A stretch of DNA of 64,000 nucleotides from CAVPTL01 sp963708725 (GTDB taxonomy: Bacteria; Actinomycetota; Thermoleophilia; Gaiellales; JAICJC01). The position numbers and the translations under genes were made by a program. A model generated the notes under the pieces. It saw nothing but the letters and a program-made list of their open reading frames with translations. It ran no database searches and was not told where the DNA came from. The stretch's first letter is position 1. The number at the start of each line of letters is the position of its first letter. Positions 36,103 to 44,372 of this stretch are shown here, in pieces. Location: NCBI GenBank assembly GCA_963708725.1, contig CAVPTL010000006.1:62001-126000 (forward strand). Reading direction: 5' to 3'.

Positions 36103-37269
36103 GTGGTACATATTGCCCTAATGCTGGCGCTTGTCATTCTCACGGTCGCTACCGCCCTGGTGTTCGACTTCACCAACGGGTTCCACGACACCGCGAACGC
36201 GATGGCGACGACGATCGCCACCCACGCACTGCGACCCCGCATCGCGGTTGGCCTCGCCGCCGTCCTGAACCTGATCGGCGCGTTCCTCTCGGTGACGGTC
36301 GCCGCGACCATCGCCAGCGGCATCGTGGATCAGACCACGATCACCGTGCCGATCATCTTCGCGGGACTCGTCGGAGCCATCGTCTGGAACGTCATCACCT
36401 GGTACATGGGCATTCCGTCCTCATCGTCCCACGCGCTGGTGGGTGGCGTGATCGGGTCGGTGCTCGCCGCCGAGGGCTCCGCAGGCGTGATCTGGAGCGG
36501 CGTGGGTGAGAAGGTGCTGATTCCGGCGCTGATCGCCCCGTTTGTGTGCGGTCTCGCCGCGTTTGGCGCCACCCGGCTCGCGTATCGGCTGACCCGCTCG
36601 TTGAACGGCGCCAATGCCACCCGCGGGTACCGTTCCAGCCAGATTCTTTCGAGCTCCCTGGTGGCGCTCGCCCACGGCACGAACGACGCCCAAAAGACGA
36701 TGGGAGTGATCGTTCTGACGCTCGTCGCCGGCGGTCAGCTCTCGGCCGGCTCCGGGGTCCCGACCTGGGTCAAGGTGACCTGCGCTGTCGCCGTCGCGCT
36801 GGGCACGTTCTCGGGCGGCTGGCGCGTGATCCGCACGCTCGGGAGCAAGGTGACCGACATCGCCGCGCCTCAGGGCTTCTCGGCCGAGACGGCGAGCTCG
36901 ACGACGATCCTGGCCTCCTCGTACTTCGGCTTCTCGCTCTCGACGACCCAGGTGGTCTCCGGCGGTGTGATGGGCGCCGGACTGGGACGCGAAGGTGGAT
37001 TCATCCACTGGCCGGTTGTCCGGCGGATGGTGTTCGCGTGGATTCTGACCATGCCCGCCGCGGCCGTGATGGGAGCAATCGCCGAGGAGACCGTCGCCGC
37101 GTTCCCGAGTGACACGACGGGCTCGGTCTTCGTCGGAATCGTCGCGGCCGTGATCCTGGCGTTCATCTTCATGAAGGCGCGGCGCAACAACGTGAATGCC
37201 GACAATGTGATGGACGAAGACGTACCGCCCACCGAGGACTCCCTGCGACCGGTGCTGGCGTCCGTATGA
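36103..37269 (+). CDS. PiT-family inorganic phosphate transporter
   Basis: 388 residues from GTG 36103; the ATG at 36121 is an equally possible start and no ribosome binding site decides. The family duplicated signatures are present: DFTNGFHDTANA near the start and LAHGTNDAQKTMG (~190-202). About ten transmembrane segments; low-affinity H+- or metal-phosphate symport is expected. It overlaps a small membrane protein gene (ATGA), a common companion of actinobacterial PiT genes. Confidence 0.92.
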   Translation: MVHIALMLALVILTVATALVFDFTNGFHDTANAMATTIATHALRPRIAVGLAAVLNLIGAFLSVTVAATIASGIVDQTTITVPIIFAGLVGAIVWNVITWYMGIPSSSSHALVGGVIGSVLAAEGSAGVIWSGVGEKVLIPALIAPFVCGLAAFGATRLAYRLTRSLNGANATRGYRSSQILSSSLVALAHGTNDAQKTMGVIVLTLVAGGQLSAGSGVPTWVKVTCAVAVALGTFSGGWRVIRTLGSKVTDIAAPQGFSAETASSTTILASSYFGFSLSTTQVVSGGVMGAGLGREGGFIHWPVVRRMVFAWILTMPAAAVMGAIAEETVAAFPSDTTGSVFVGIVAAVILAFIFMKARRNNVNADNVMDEDVPPTEDSLRPVLASV

Positions 37270-37496
37270 CACTGCTCTCGTTCAGCGACGTGTTGCCGGT
37301 TTCCGATCTGATCAAGATCATCGTGGTGGTGCTCGCGGTGGCCGTGATCGCCCCGTCGGCGGTGTCCGTCGCGGTGGTGGGGCTCGACCGCCGCGACAGC
37401 GGCTCGACCGGCGTCGGCAATGCGCTGGTCGCCGCGGGTGCAGCGGTGCTGTTCGTGCTGGTCGCGGTCGGGCTCTACGCCCTGGTCTCTCGGTGA
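37266..37496 (+). CDS. Small two-TM membrane protein, PiT companion
   Basis: 76 residues with two hydrophobic segments (LIKIIVVVLAVAVIAPSAV and ALVAAGAAVLFVLVAVGLYAL) joined by a charged loop. ATGA overlap with the phosphate transporter and 4 bases before a universal stress gene. It probably associates with the transporter; no family name is recognised. Confidence 0.75.
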   Translation: MTLLSFSDVLPVSDLIKIIVVVLAVAVIAPSAVSVAVVGLDRRDSGSTGVGNALVAAGAAVLFVLVAVGLYALVSR

Positions 37497-37500
37497 CCAT

Positions 37501-37995
37501 GTGGCGTTCGTCTCCCCAATTCTGATCTGTTACGACGGGTCCGACGGTGCCCGGACGGCGCTCGAAACCGCGGCGGTGACGTTCGACCGCCCGATGGTCG
37601 TGGCCTGCTACTGGCAGTCGTTTGCCGAGTCGCAGAAGCCGCTGGGGATCGACCTGCTCGAGGTGATCCAGGATCCCACGAGCATCAACGAGCGTGAGCA
37701 CGCCCTGGCCGAGCAGTTTGCACACGAGGGAAAGCAGCTCCTGGAAGCGGCCGGATGCACCGTCGATTGCGTCGCAGTCAAGGTGACCACGCCGATCGAT
37801 GGCGCCATCCTGAGCCACGCCGACGAGCTCGACGCCCACGCGATCGTGCTCGGCTCTCGCAGCCGATCCGGGCTGGGGTCGGTGCTGCTGGGCGACGTGG
37901 CCGGAGATGTGGTGGAACTTTCTGACCGCCCGGTGTTCGTGGTGCCCTCGGTGACGCTCGCAGAGCGACGCAAGGCCGGTCGCGCCAGCCTCTAG
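37501..37995 (+). CDS. Universal stress protein (UspA) family
   Basis: 164 residues from GTG 37501. Single Usp domain: ILICYDGSDGARTALETAA at the start, LDAHAIVLGSRSRSGLGSVLLGDVAGDVV with the ATP-binding G-x2-G-x9-G(S/T)-like loop, and RPVFVVP. Last gene of the PiT operon, so it may link phosphate or ATP state to stress response (inference). Confidence 0.88.
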   Translation: MAFVSPILICYDGSDGARTALETAAVTFDRPMVVACYWQSFAESQKPLGIDLLEVIQDPTSINEREHALAEQFAHEGKQLLEAAGCTVDCVAVKVTTPIDGAILSHADELDAHAIVLGSRSRSGLGSVLLGDVAGDVVELSDRPVFVVPSVTLAERRKAGRASL

Positions 37996-38034
37996 TTTCG
38001 GGTTTGTGCTTTGTGGTAGCGTCGCGGGGCTCCG

Positions 38035-39462
38035 ATGGCAACGGCAGTCACCCAACCGGCAGCAAGTGCACCGCGCAGGCGATCACTGGTCGTCAAAGTC
38101 GCGGTTGTCACGATGCTTGCGGGCTTGCTCTTCGGTTATGACCAGGGAGTGATTTCGGGCGCGCTCGGCCTGATCAAGGCCGACCTGCACCTCGGCACGT
38201 TTGCGACCGAGGTGATCACGAGCTGGGTCACGCTTGGCGCCCTCGGCGGTGCGCTGGTCGCCGGTGGCCTGGCCGACAAGATCGGGCGCCGTCACACCGC
38301 GATGATCGCCGGGCTCCTGTTTGCGATCGGGGCGCTGCTCGAGGCCGTCGCCCCCGGGGTTTTCGTGCTCACCACCGGGCGAGTGCTGACCGGGGTGGCC
38401 GTCGGGTTCGCGTCCACCGTCGCCCCGCTGTATGCCGCTGAGATGGCGCCGGCAGCGGTGCGCGGACGGATCGTCTCGGGCTACCAGCTGGCGATCACGA
38501 TCGGCATCTTCCTGGCCTACCTCGTCAACGACGCGCTTCAGGACTCGGGCCAGTGGCGGCTGATGTTCGCCGTCGCGGTGATCCCGGGAGTGCTACTGAT
38601 CCTGGGATTCATGATCGTGCCCGAGTCGGTGCGGTTCCTGGTCAAGGCCGGACGGCGAGACGAAGCCCGGGCGGTGGTGGAAGAGATCGAGGGCCCCGAC
38701 GACGCGCCGCAGGTGCTGGCCGATATCGAGCAGAGCCTTGCCCAGGAACAGGCCGAGCAGGCCGATTGGAGCGAGCTGATCACCCCGGGTCTTCGGCGGC
38801 CGCTGATCATCGGCATCGGTCTGAGCGTGATCCAGCAGATCACCGGCATCAACGCCATCATCTATTACGCCAACGACATCTTCGCCAAGGCCGGCTTCGA
38901 AAGCGCTCAGGCGCAGTCGCGGGCCACCCTCTTTGCGATCGGCCTGGTGAACGTGCTTGCGACCTTCATCGCGGTTGCCTACGTCGATCGGTTCGGGCGA
39001 AAGCCGCTGCTCAAGTACGGCCTGATCGGGATGACCATCAGCCTTGTGATCGTCGGTATCTCGTTCGCGAGCTTCGACACCTCGGGCGGCGGCTTCAGCA
39101 CCGGCGGGGCGCTCACCCTGCTGGGCCTTGTGGTGTTCATCATCTCGTTTGCGTTCTCGCTCGGACCGGTGGTGTGGACTGTCATCTCGGAGATCTATCC
39201 CAGCCGCATCCGCGGCCGTGCGGTGTCGGTTGCGACTGCCGCGAACTGGGGCGCGGCCTTTCTGGTGACCCAGTTCTTCCTCTCGATCGTGGATGCCATC
39301 GGCGAGGCCGAGACGTTCTTCTTGTTCGCCGGGATCTGTGTCGTGTCGTTCTTCTGGATCGCGCACTGGGTGCCCGAAACCAAGGGCCGCACGCTCGAGG
39401 ATATTCAGGCCATGTTCGACTCGGATCTGGCGGCCGCGAACGCCGCTGCGGGTGGGATCTGA
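38035..39462 (+). CDS. MFS sugar:proton symporter (sugar porter family)
   Basis: 475 residues, 12 transmembrane segments. Family signatures: GYDQGVISGAL (TM1), DKIGRRHT, the R-x-G-R-loop equivalent after TM4, PESVRFLVKAGRRDEA, QQITGINAIIYYA (TM7), DRFGRKPLL and PETKGRTLEDI. The QQITGIN and PETKGRTLE motifs match GalP/XylE. Hexose or pentose uptake is expected. It stands alone, followed by an ArsR operator region. Confidence 0.92.
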   Translation: MATAVTQPAASAPRRRSLVVKVAVVTMLAGLLFGYDQGVISGALGLIKADLHLGTFATEVITSWVTLGALGGALVAGGLADKIGRRHTAMIAGLLFAIGALLEAVAPGVFVLTTGRVLTGVAVGFASTVAPLYAAEMAPAAVRGRIVSGYQLAITIGIFLAYLVNDALQDSGQWRLMFAVAVIPGVLLILGFMIVPESVRFLVKAGRRDEARAVVEEIEGPDDAPQVLADIEQSLAQEQAEQADWSELITPGLRRPLIIGIGLSVIQQITGINAIIYYANDIFAKAGFESAQAQSRATLFAIGLVNVLATFIAVAYVDRFGRKPLLKYGLIGMTISLVIVGISFASFDTSGGGFSTGGALTLLGLVVFIISFAFSLGPVVWTVISEIYPSRIRGRAVSVATAANWGAAFLVTQFFLSIVDAIGEAETFFLFAGICVVSFFWIAHWVPETKGRTLEDIQAMFDSDLAAANAAAGGI

Positions 39463-39467
39463 CAAAC

Positions 39468-39500
39468 CGTAAGTTGCGACTTACGTAAGAGTGTGCTTAC
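39468..39500. promoter_or_regulatory. Probable ArsR operator array
   Basis: CGTAAGT-TGCG-ACTTACG (39468-39485) is a perfect palindrome, and GTAAG-AGTGTG-CTTAC (39485-39500) a second one. The four alternating half-sites end three bases before the ArsR start codon, so a bound repressor would block transcription or a leaderless message. Confidence 0.65.
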
Positions 39501-39502
39501 AT

Positions 39503-39829
39503 ATGGGCATGGAGGCAGCACTCAAAGCGATCGCTGAGCCTCGTCGGCGCCAGATCCTCACGCTCGTGCGTGACGGGGAGCTGTCCGCCGGTGAGATCGC
39601 GGCTCAGTTCGACGTCAGCCGCCCAGCCGTATCGCAGCACCTGGCGGTTCTGAAGGAGGCGGGATTGGTGGACGAGCGACGCAACGGCACGAGGCGTCTC
39701 TACCGCGCGCGCCCGGAGGGGCTCGCAGACGTGCGAGCGTTTCTCGACGAGTTCTGGGGCGAGCGGCTGCAAGCACTCAAAACTGAAGTGGAAATGGAGG
39801 AGGGCAAGAAGCATGAGCGAGATAACTGA
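39503..39829 (+). CDS. ArsR-family transcriptional repressor
   Basis: 108 residues from ATG 39503 (ATG 39509 is the alternative). Winged helix-turn-helix: LKAIAEPRRRQILTLV, LSAGEIAAQFDVSRPAVSQHLAVLKEAGLV, RRLYRARPEGL. There are no metal-binding cysteines in the usual alpha-3 position, so it is the SRPBCC-linked, non-metal type. It overlaps the SRPBCC gene by 17 bases. No clear ribosome binding site; a leaderless transcript is plausible. Confidence 0.88.
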   Translation: MGMEAALKAIAEPRRRQILTLVRDGELSAGEIAAQFDVSRPAVSQHLAVLKEAGLVDERRNGTRRLYRARPEGLADVRAFLDEFWGERLQALKTEVEMEEGKKHERDN

Positions 39830-40286
39830 AACGATTGCTGTGACCCGCGAGGTCACGATTGCGGCATCGCCGGAGACGGTGTGGGAGTTTCTGGTCGATC
39901 CGCAGAAGGTGATGCTGTGGATGGGGGAGTCGGTGGAGTACGACGTTCGTCCCGGCGGCGAGTATCGGATCGGCGTTGTGCCCGGCAACATTGCGCGCGG
40001 TGAGTTCGTCGAGATCGATCCGCCCCGGCGCTTGGTCTACACGTTCGGGTGGGAGAGCGTCCGCAGGGCTGATTCGCCGTCGATACCGCCCGGCACGAGC
40101 ACGGTGGAGTTCGATCTCGAGCCGGAGGGTGACTCGACCCGGGTGCGGTTCGTGCATCGCGATCTGCCCAGCGCGGAATCGGCCGAGTCGCACTCGGAGG
40201 GCTGGGATCACTACATCGGGCGGCTGGCGATCGCCGCCGCCGGCGGAGATCCGGGCCGCGACTCCTGGCTCGACCCCAGGGAGTAG
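39813..40286 (+). CDS. SRPBCC/AHSA1-domain protein
   Basis: 157 residues. START-like hydrophobic pocket fold: VTREVTIAASPETVWEFLVDP, WMGESVEYDVRPGGEYRIG, PPRRLVYTFGWES, STVEFDLEPEGDSTRVRFVH, and a C-terminal helix EGWDHYIGRLAIAAAG. Always co-encoded with an ArsR in many actinobacteria; the ligand is unknown. A second, frameshifted ArsR/SRPBCC pair is at 55254-56063. Confidence 0.9.
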   Translation: MSEITETIAVTREVTIAASPETVWEFLVDPQKVMLWMGESVEYDVRPGGEYRIGVVPGNIARGEFVEIDPPRRLVYTFGWESVRRADSPSIPPGTSTVEFDLEPEGDSTRVRFVHRDLPSAESAESHSEGWDHYIGRLAIAAAGGDPGRDSWLDPRE

Positions 40287-40287
40287 G

Positions 40288-40845
40288 TCAGTCTCGGTCG
40301 AGACCGGCGACCAGCGTTGCGATCAGCCGGTCGTAGGAGGCGTCGAGGTCGCGAGGGATCGCGAAACCGCCGCATCGCTCGAGGGTGACGAACCCGTGCA
40401 GTCCGCTTCGGATCACGCGGATTGCGTCGACCAGTTCGTCACCTTCGAGCCGCCACTCGGTGAGAATCGCAGACATCAAGCCGAGCAGTCGCTCGGCGGC
40501 GGCCTGGAGTTCGGGGTCGTCGCCGGGCGGTGCGGCCAGGGTCGCCTCGTACAGGCCAGGGCTCCGGCGGGCGAAATCGCGATAGGCGAGGGCGGCCGCC
40601 CGGAGCGCCGCGACGCCCGACCGCCCGACAGCAGCCGTGGAGATCGCGTCGGTGAGCTGCGCCAGGCCGCGGAGGCTGATCAGGCGCAGCAGCCCGGGAC
40701 GGCCGTCGACGTGGTTATAGAGCGAAGGGGCCTTGACGTCGAGTTCCTGGGCCAGCCGGGCGAGCGTGACCGTCTCGAGGCCGTCGTCGGCGAGTCGAGC
40801 GGCCGCGTCGACGACCTGTTCGGTGTTGAGGCCACGGCGTGGCAC
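40288..40845 (-). CDS. TetR-family regulator with WHG-type C-terminal domain
   Basis: 185 residues, GTG start two bases after the metallo-beta-lactamase-fold gene. Helix-turn-helix LARLAQELDVKAPSLYNHVDGRPGLL (~29-54). C-terminal part (LGLMSAILTEWRLEGDELVDAIRVIRSGLHGFVTLE) matches the TetR_C WHG type. It is co-transcribed with the hydrolase from a promoter that contains a 30-bp near-perfect palindrome, which is presumably its operator. Confidence 0.88.
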   Translation of the reverse strand: MPRRGLNTEQVVDAAARLADDGLETVTLARLAQELDVKAPSLYNHVDGRPGLLRLISLRGLAQLTDAISTAAVGRSGVAALRAAALAYRDFARRSPGLYEATLAAPPGDDPELQAAAERLLGLMSAILTEWRLEGDELVDAIRVIRSGLHGFVTLERCGGFAIPRDLDASYDRLIATLVAGLDRD

Positions 40846-40847
40846 CG

Positions 40848-41516
40848 TTACGCCGCCCGGGCGATCGCCGCGTCCATCGCCGCCCCTGGATTCTCGACGA
40901 TCCGTCCATGTCCGGGAGCCAACCGGGCCGGGTCGAGCTGTCGGAGCCGGCGTGCGCTCTCGAGTTCGGTGGGGCGATGCCAGGTCGCCATGCTCGGAAG
41001 CGGGAACTTCCAGTTCGTATGCGCCGTGGTCTCGGTTCCGCCGAGTGTCGAGAACGCGTCGCCGGCGATCAGGGTGCCGTCGCGCGAGTCGAGAAACGAG
41101 ACGTGGCCGGGGGTGTGGCCCGGGCTCGCGATCACCTCGAGCGACCCGATCCGATCGCCCGGCTCGACGGTGCGGGTGGGCCGGGTGGCCGCCCCCGGGT
41201 AACCCCCGCGGAGCTTGACCTGCGGCTCGTCGGGGTCGAGCGTCATGTCCTTGGCCAGAAACCGCGCGTCGCGGGTCGAGATGATCACCTCGGCATCGGG
41301 CAGCTCGGCCGCGAGCGCATCCAGCGAGCCGATGTGGTCGCCGTGGGCATGGGTCAGCGCGATCCGCACGATCGGGGCGCCGGCCGCGTGCGCGGCGGCA
41401 AGTATCCCCTTGGTGCTGCGCGGCACCATGGTGTCGACCAGGGTGATGCCGTCGTCCTCGCGGACGAGGTAGGCGTTGACGAAGCCGAAACGGCTGATCC
41501 GGGTGATATCTGACAT
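40848..41516 (-). CDS. Metallo-beta-lactamase-fold hydrolase
   Basis: 222 residues from ATG 41516, with AAGGAGG as ribosome binding site (41521-41527). Metal site H56-x-H58-x-D60-H61 (THAHGDHIG), further ligands His in SPGHTPGHVS, Asp in LIAGDAF and His in APGHGRIV. These define a dinuclear glyoxalase II/lactonase-like hydrolase. Substrate unknown; probably the inducer or its relative. Operon with the downstream TetR. Confidence 0.9.
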   Translation of the reverse strand: MSDITRISRFGFVNAYLVREDDGITLVDTMVPRSTKGILAAAHAAGAPIVRIALTHAHGDHIGSLDALAAELPDAEVIISTRDARFLAKDMTLDPDEPQVKLRGGYPGAATRPTRTVEPGDRIGSLEVIASPGHTPGHVSFLDSRDGTLIAGDAFSTLGGTETTAHTNWKFPLPSMATWHRPTELESARRLRQLDPARLAPGHGRIVENPGAAMDAAIARAA

Positions 41517-41532
41517 GAGTCGCCTCCTTATT

Positions 41533-41562
41533 ACTGGCAATAGTTTTTAAACTATGGTCAGT
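41533..41562. promoter_or_regulatory. Probable TetR operator, 30-bp near-perfect palindrome
   Basis: Arms ACTGGCAATAGTTT and AAACTATGGTCAGT around TT. Only two positions per arm fail to pair. It is exceptionally AT-rich for this genome and sits 16 bases upstream of the metallo-beta-lactamase-fold gene, overlapping its promoter region. The stop codon of the upstream cNMP-binding protein gene (41558-41560) lies inside it. Confidence 0.7.
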
Positions 41563-41992
41563 AGTGTACAGAAGCGGAGCGCACGCGGCGACTCAGTGCC
41601 TTCAGCATCGCGATCCCGATCGTCGGCTCGCTCTCGAGCAGCTTGATGAACCGCCGGCGGGTCACGATCATGACGTCCACCTCGCTCTCGGCAGTCACCG
41701 TCGCCGATCGCGGAAAGCCGTCCAGAAGCGCCATCTCGCCGAAGAAGTCGCCCGCGCCGAGCACGACTGCGGTGAAGTCCCCGGCGCTGACGAGCGCGGT
41801 TCCCTCGAGCAGCACAAAGAACGACTCACCCTGGTCGCCGGCGATCACCATCTTCGCGTCCTGGGCGTAGCGCTTGGTAACGGCGATCTTCGCGATCTTC
41901 TCGAGATGCCGCTTCGAGAGTCCGGCGAAGATCGGCACATCGGCGAGGGCGGCGGCAGCCTGCCGCTCCATCTTCTGCGGGAGCAATGTCAC
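41558..41992 (-). CDS. Single cyclic-nucleotide-binding-domain protein
   Basis: 144 residues from GTG 41992 (TTG 41986 possible). Only a cNMP-binding domain: ADVPIFAGLSKRHLEKIAKIA, VIAGDQGESFFVLLEGTALV, and the phosphate-binding cassette GAGDFFGEMALLDGFPRSATVTA, whose Glu and Arg are conserved. No DNA-binding or catalytic domain follows, so it is not a CRP regulator. It probably binds cAMP or cGMP and acts on a partner protein. Eleven bases downstream of a GAP-family gene. Confidence 0.85.
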   Translation of the reverse strand: MTLLPQKMERQAAAALADVPIFAGLSKRHLEKIAKIAVTKRYAQDAKMVIAGDQGESFFVLLEGTALVSAGDFTAVVLGAGDFFGEMALLDGFPRSATVTAESEVDVMIVTRRRFIKLLESEPTIGIAMLKALSRRVRSASVHY

Positions 41993-42003
41993 AGGCCCCG
42001 ATC

Positions 42004-42696
42004 CTACGCGATCAGGTCGTACAGCGCCTTGGCGATCACAAGCAGCCCGATGATCGTGAGCGCGACCACGCCGATCGCGCGAGAGTTGACCGTCAGCCAG
42101 CGTTTCCACACATACAGCGTTCGCTCCACGTGGTGGGGCCGGAGGATCGCGAAGATCACGGGCGTCGCCACCGTCACGATCGACGTCACCGCGAACACCG
42201 CCATCGCGACTGTGCGATCGACGCTGCTGACGTGGGCTTTCACCACCTCGGAGGCGGCGATGATGGTGACCGAGTAGGTCAGCATCAGGCTGCCTGCCAG
42301 GGCGGCCACGCTCCAGTGTCGCCCGATCAGGCGCACCAGCCATTCGGGAGTCGGATCCTTGTACTCGCGATCGCCGGTCGCAAGCGCCGGGGGCCGGCGC
42401 TGGATCACGCCGGCGCCGACAACGAGTCCGATTCCGAGCAAAAGCTCGAGGCTCGAGACTGCGCGGGACGGCGTCGATCGCGAGGTCGCGAAGTTCTTCG
42501 TCGGGAAGGCCAGGACCACCGCGGTGATAACCGCGATCGCGGCGATCCACCCGACAATGAAGGTGACCCCCCGGCGCCGTCCCTTGGGCATGCCGAGCAG
42601 TGCGATCACTGCGATCACGGAGACGGGACTTGAAAACGCGACCGCGAGACCCAAAATCGCGACCGTCAGTAGGAGGTTCGACACCGCCGACACCAT
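42004..42696 (-). CDS. GAP-family (LysE superfamily) membrane protein, second copy
   Basis: 230 residues, six hydrophobic segments. The family motif is GMPKGRRRGVTFIVGWIAAI (~35-54), aligned with TPKGRSNGPAFLVGW of the copy at 26426-27103, but the loop regions differ strongly. Followed by a cNMP-binding protein gene on the same strand. Transported substrate unknown. Confidence 0.83.
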   Translation of the reverse strand: MVSAVSNLLLTVAILGLAVAFSSPVSVIAVIALLGMPKGRRRGVTFIVGWIAAIAVITAVVLAFPTKNFATSRSTPSRAVSSLELLLGIGLVVGAGVIQRRPPALATGDREYKDPTPEWLVRLIGRHWSVAALAGSLMLTYSVTIIAASEVVKAHVSSVDRTVAMAVFAVTSIVTVATPVIFAILRPHHVERTLYVWKRWLTVNSRAIGVVALTIIGLLVIAKALYDLIA

Positions 42697-42721
42697 AGTG
42701 CCGGACGGGGGTACCGCTGCG

Positions 42722-43621
42722 TCAGATGCGGCCCTTGAACGTGTCGCATGCTCCCGGCGAGCCAGCGTTGTAGCCGGTCACGAACCAGTGCTGGCGCTGT
42801 GCCGAGGATCCGTGTGTCCACGTCTCGGGGGTGATCTTGCCCTGAAACTCTTTCTGGATGCGGTCGTCTCCAACCGCGGCCGCGGCATCGAGGCCGTCGT
42901 TCACGTCGGCCCGCGTGAGGTTGGTGATGAAGCCGGTGTCGACGGCGTTGGCCGCCCACACACCCGCGTAGCAGTCGGCCTGCAGCTCGACCCGGACCGC
43001 GCCGCTCTGCGGGCCCTGGCGGTCGCTGCTCGCCCGATCCAGGACACCGGTCAGATCCTGGATGTGGTGGCCGTACTCGTGGGCGAGGATGTAGGCCTCG
43101 GCGAACGGCCCGCCTCTGGCCCCGAACTTCGTCTGGAGGTCGGAGAAGAAGCCGAGATCGATGTACACCCGGTGATCGCTCGGGCAGTAGAACGGGCCGA
43201 CCGCGGAGGAGGCCGGGCCGCAGCCGGTCTGCACCTGGCCCGAGAAGAACAAGGTCTTGGCCGGCGTATACCGCGATCCGAGCTGCGTGGTCCAGTACGC
43301 CTGGATGCTGTTGACGTCGGCGACGATCCGGCATTCCTGCTTGTCATTGGCGTCGGCTCCCGTGCGGCACGACTGGGTCAGCTCGCTTCCCGAACCGCCT
43401 CCGAGCGATTGGTTATCGAGCCCGCCGATGTTGCCCAGACCGCTTCCGCCAGAGAATGGATCGACGCCCAGCAGCAGCGCGACCACCACCACGATCAGCC
43501 CGATTCCGCCCCCGCCGATCGCCATCGGGCCGCCGCCCAACCCACCTCCCCGACCGCCGCCCGCTCCTCGGCGGTCGTCGATCTGGGAGGTGTCGAGGCG
43601 GGCGTTTTTGCGAAACTTCAC
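42722..43621 (-). CDS. YpfJ-family putative neutral zinc metallopeptidase
   Basis: 299 residues, GTG start overlapping the upstream small gene (GTGA). A Gly-rich N-terminus is followed by one transmembrane helix (GIGLIVVVVALLLGV, ~39-53), then the extracytoplasmic domain. Zincin motif HEYGHH (H181, E182, H185) and later VELQADCYAGVWA with the third ligand Glu. Four conserved cysteines may form disulfides. Substrate unknown for the family. Confidence 0.9.
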   Translation of the reverse strand: MKFRKNARLDTSQIDDRRGAGGGRGGGLGGGPMAIGGGGIGLIVVVVALLLGVDPFSGGSGLGNIGGLDNQSLGGGSGSELTQSCRTGADANDKQECRIVADVNSIQAYWTTQLGSRYTPAKTLFFSGQVQTGCGPASSAVGPFYCPSDHRVYIDLGFFSDLQTKFGARGGPFAEAYILAHEYGHHIQDLTGVLDRASSDRQGPQSGAVRVELQADCYAGVWAANAVDTGFITNLTRADVNDGLDAAAAVGDDRIQKEFQGKITPETWTHGSSAQRQHWFVTGYNAGSPGACDTFKGRI

Positions 43622-43866
43622 CCGTCGTGCTTGGGCTTGGCCTTGGGTTCGTGGTCGCCGGGTGTCTTCAGCGCTTCGGCCGCGTCCTTGGCCTTGTCGG
43701 TCAGGCTCTCCTTGCTGCCCACGATGTCCTTGAGCTCCTTGGCGTCACCCTCCAGAGAGTCCATCCCGCCGCGCTCGTCGACCATTTTCTTGGCCTGAGA
43801 GACCAGCTTGTCCAGATCCACTTCGACCTCCTCGATCGGCGGTGTGCTGGCTTTCGTGCGCGCCAT
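43618..43866 (-). CDS. Small charged helical protein of unknown function
   Basis: 82 residues, rich in Lys, Glu and Asp, predicted mostly helical (LDKLVSQAKKMVDERGG, LTDKAKDAAEALK). The DKAKD repeats resemble Rv0909-type small proteins sometimes called antitoxins, but the similarity is weak and there is no toxin next to it. Co-transcribed with the YpfJ-type peptidase (GTGA). Confidence 0.6.
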   Translation of the reverse strand: MARTKASTPPIEEVEVDLDKLVSQAKKMVDERGGMDSLEGDAKELKDIVGSKESLTDKAKDAAEALKTPGDHEPKAKPKHDG

Positions 43867-43880
43867 GATACCGGGCGATA

Positions 43881-44366
43881 TTGTTCAGCACCGTGAACGA
43901 GGCCGAAATGTTGGAGCGAACGCAAGCCGCCGTCGAGGCCGCAGGTCACGACGACAAGCTGGTGGCCGCTGCGATCTTTTTCCCGCGTGGGCATTTCGGC
44001 GGAGCGTTCGCCGGCGGCATGATCGGGGACTCCCTCCTCCCAGGCGGGGTCGGTACCACCGGGGGTGCGCTGGCGGGCATGAAAGCGGTCGACGCGGCCT
44101 CGCCGATGCCGGAGCGGTGCTTCGTGGGCGTGTCTGCCACGAAGGTGTACGGCTTCGACTCCGAGCGTGAGCACGGCGGTCGGGAGCCCACCGAGCTCGT
44201 GTTCGCGGTCGACCGGTCAGGACTCGAGGTCAAAGTCCACCAGCGCGTCAACGTGCGGGTGCTCGAGCTGATTGACGGATCGTCGGGTGCGGCGATCGAG
44301 CTGGAGGGGCCGCGGCTACCCGGCTTCCATGCCGGCTCGGTGATCGACGCACTCCACCGACCCTGA
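43881..44366 (+). CDS. Hypothetical protein with glycine-rich hydrophobic centre
   Basis: 161 residues from TTG 43881, or 157 from GTG 43893. A helical start (MLERTQAAVEAAG) is followed by FGGAFAGGMIGDSLLPGGVGTTGGALAGM (residues ~38-66), resembling the glycine-zipper segment of small membrane-active proteins, then a beta-rich C-terminal domain (VGVSATKVYGFD, LVFAVDRSGLEVKVHQRVNVRVLELI). No family recognised. The stop TGA begins a half-copy of the palindromic repeat. Confidence 0.65.
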   Translation: MFSTVNEAEMLERTQAAVEAAGHDDKLVAAAIFFPRGHFGGAFAGGMIGDSLLPGGVGTTGGALAGMKAVDAASPMPERCFVGVSATKVYGFDSEREHGGREPTELVFAVDRSGLEVKVHQRVNVRVLELIDGSSGAAIELEGPRLPGFHAGSVIDALHRP

Positions 44367-44372
44367 ATACCG

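Noticed and set aside
43618..44366. Toxin-antitoxin pair formed by the two small genes
   Set aside because: They are divergent, do not overlap, and the smaller one is coupled to a peptidase gene instead; no toxin fold is recognisable.
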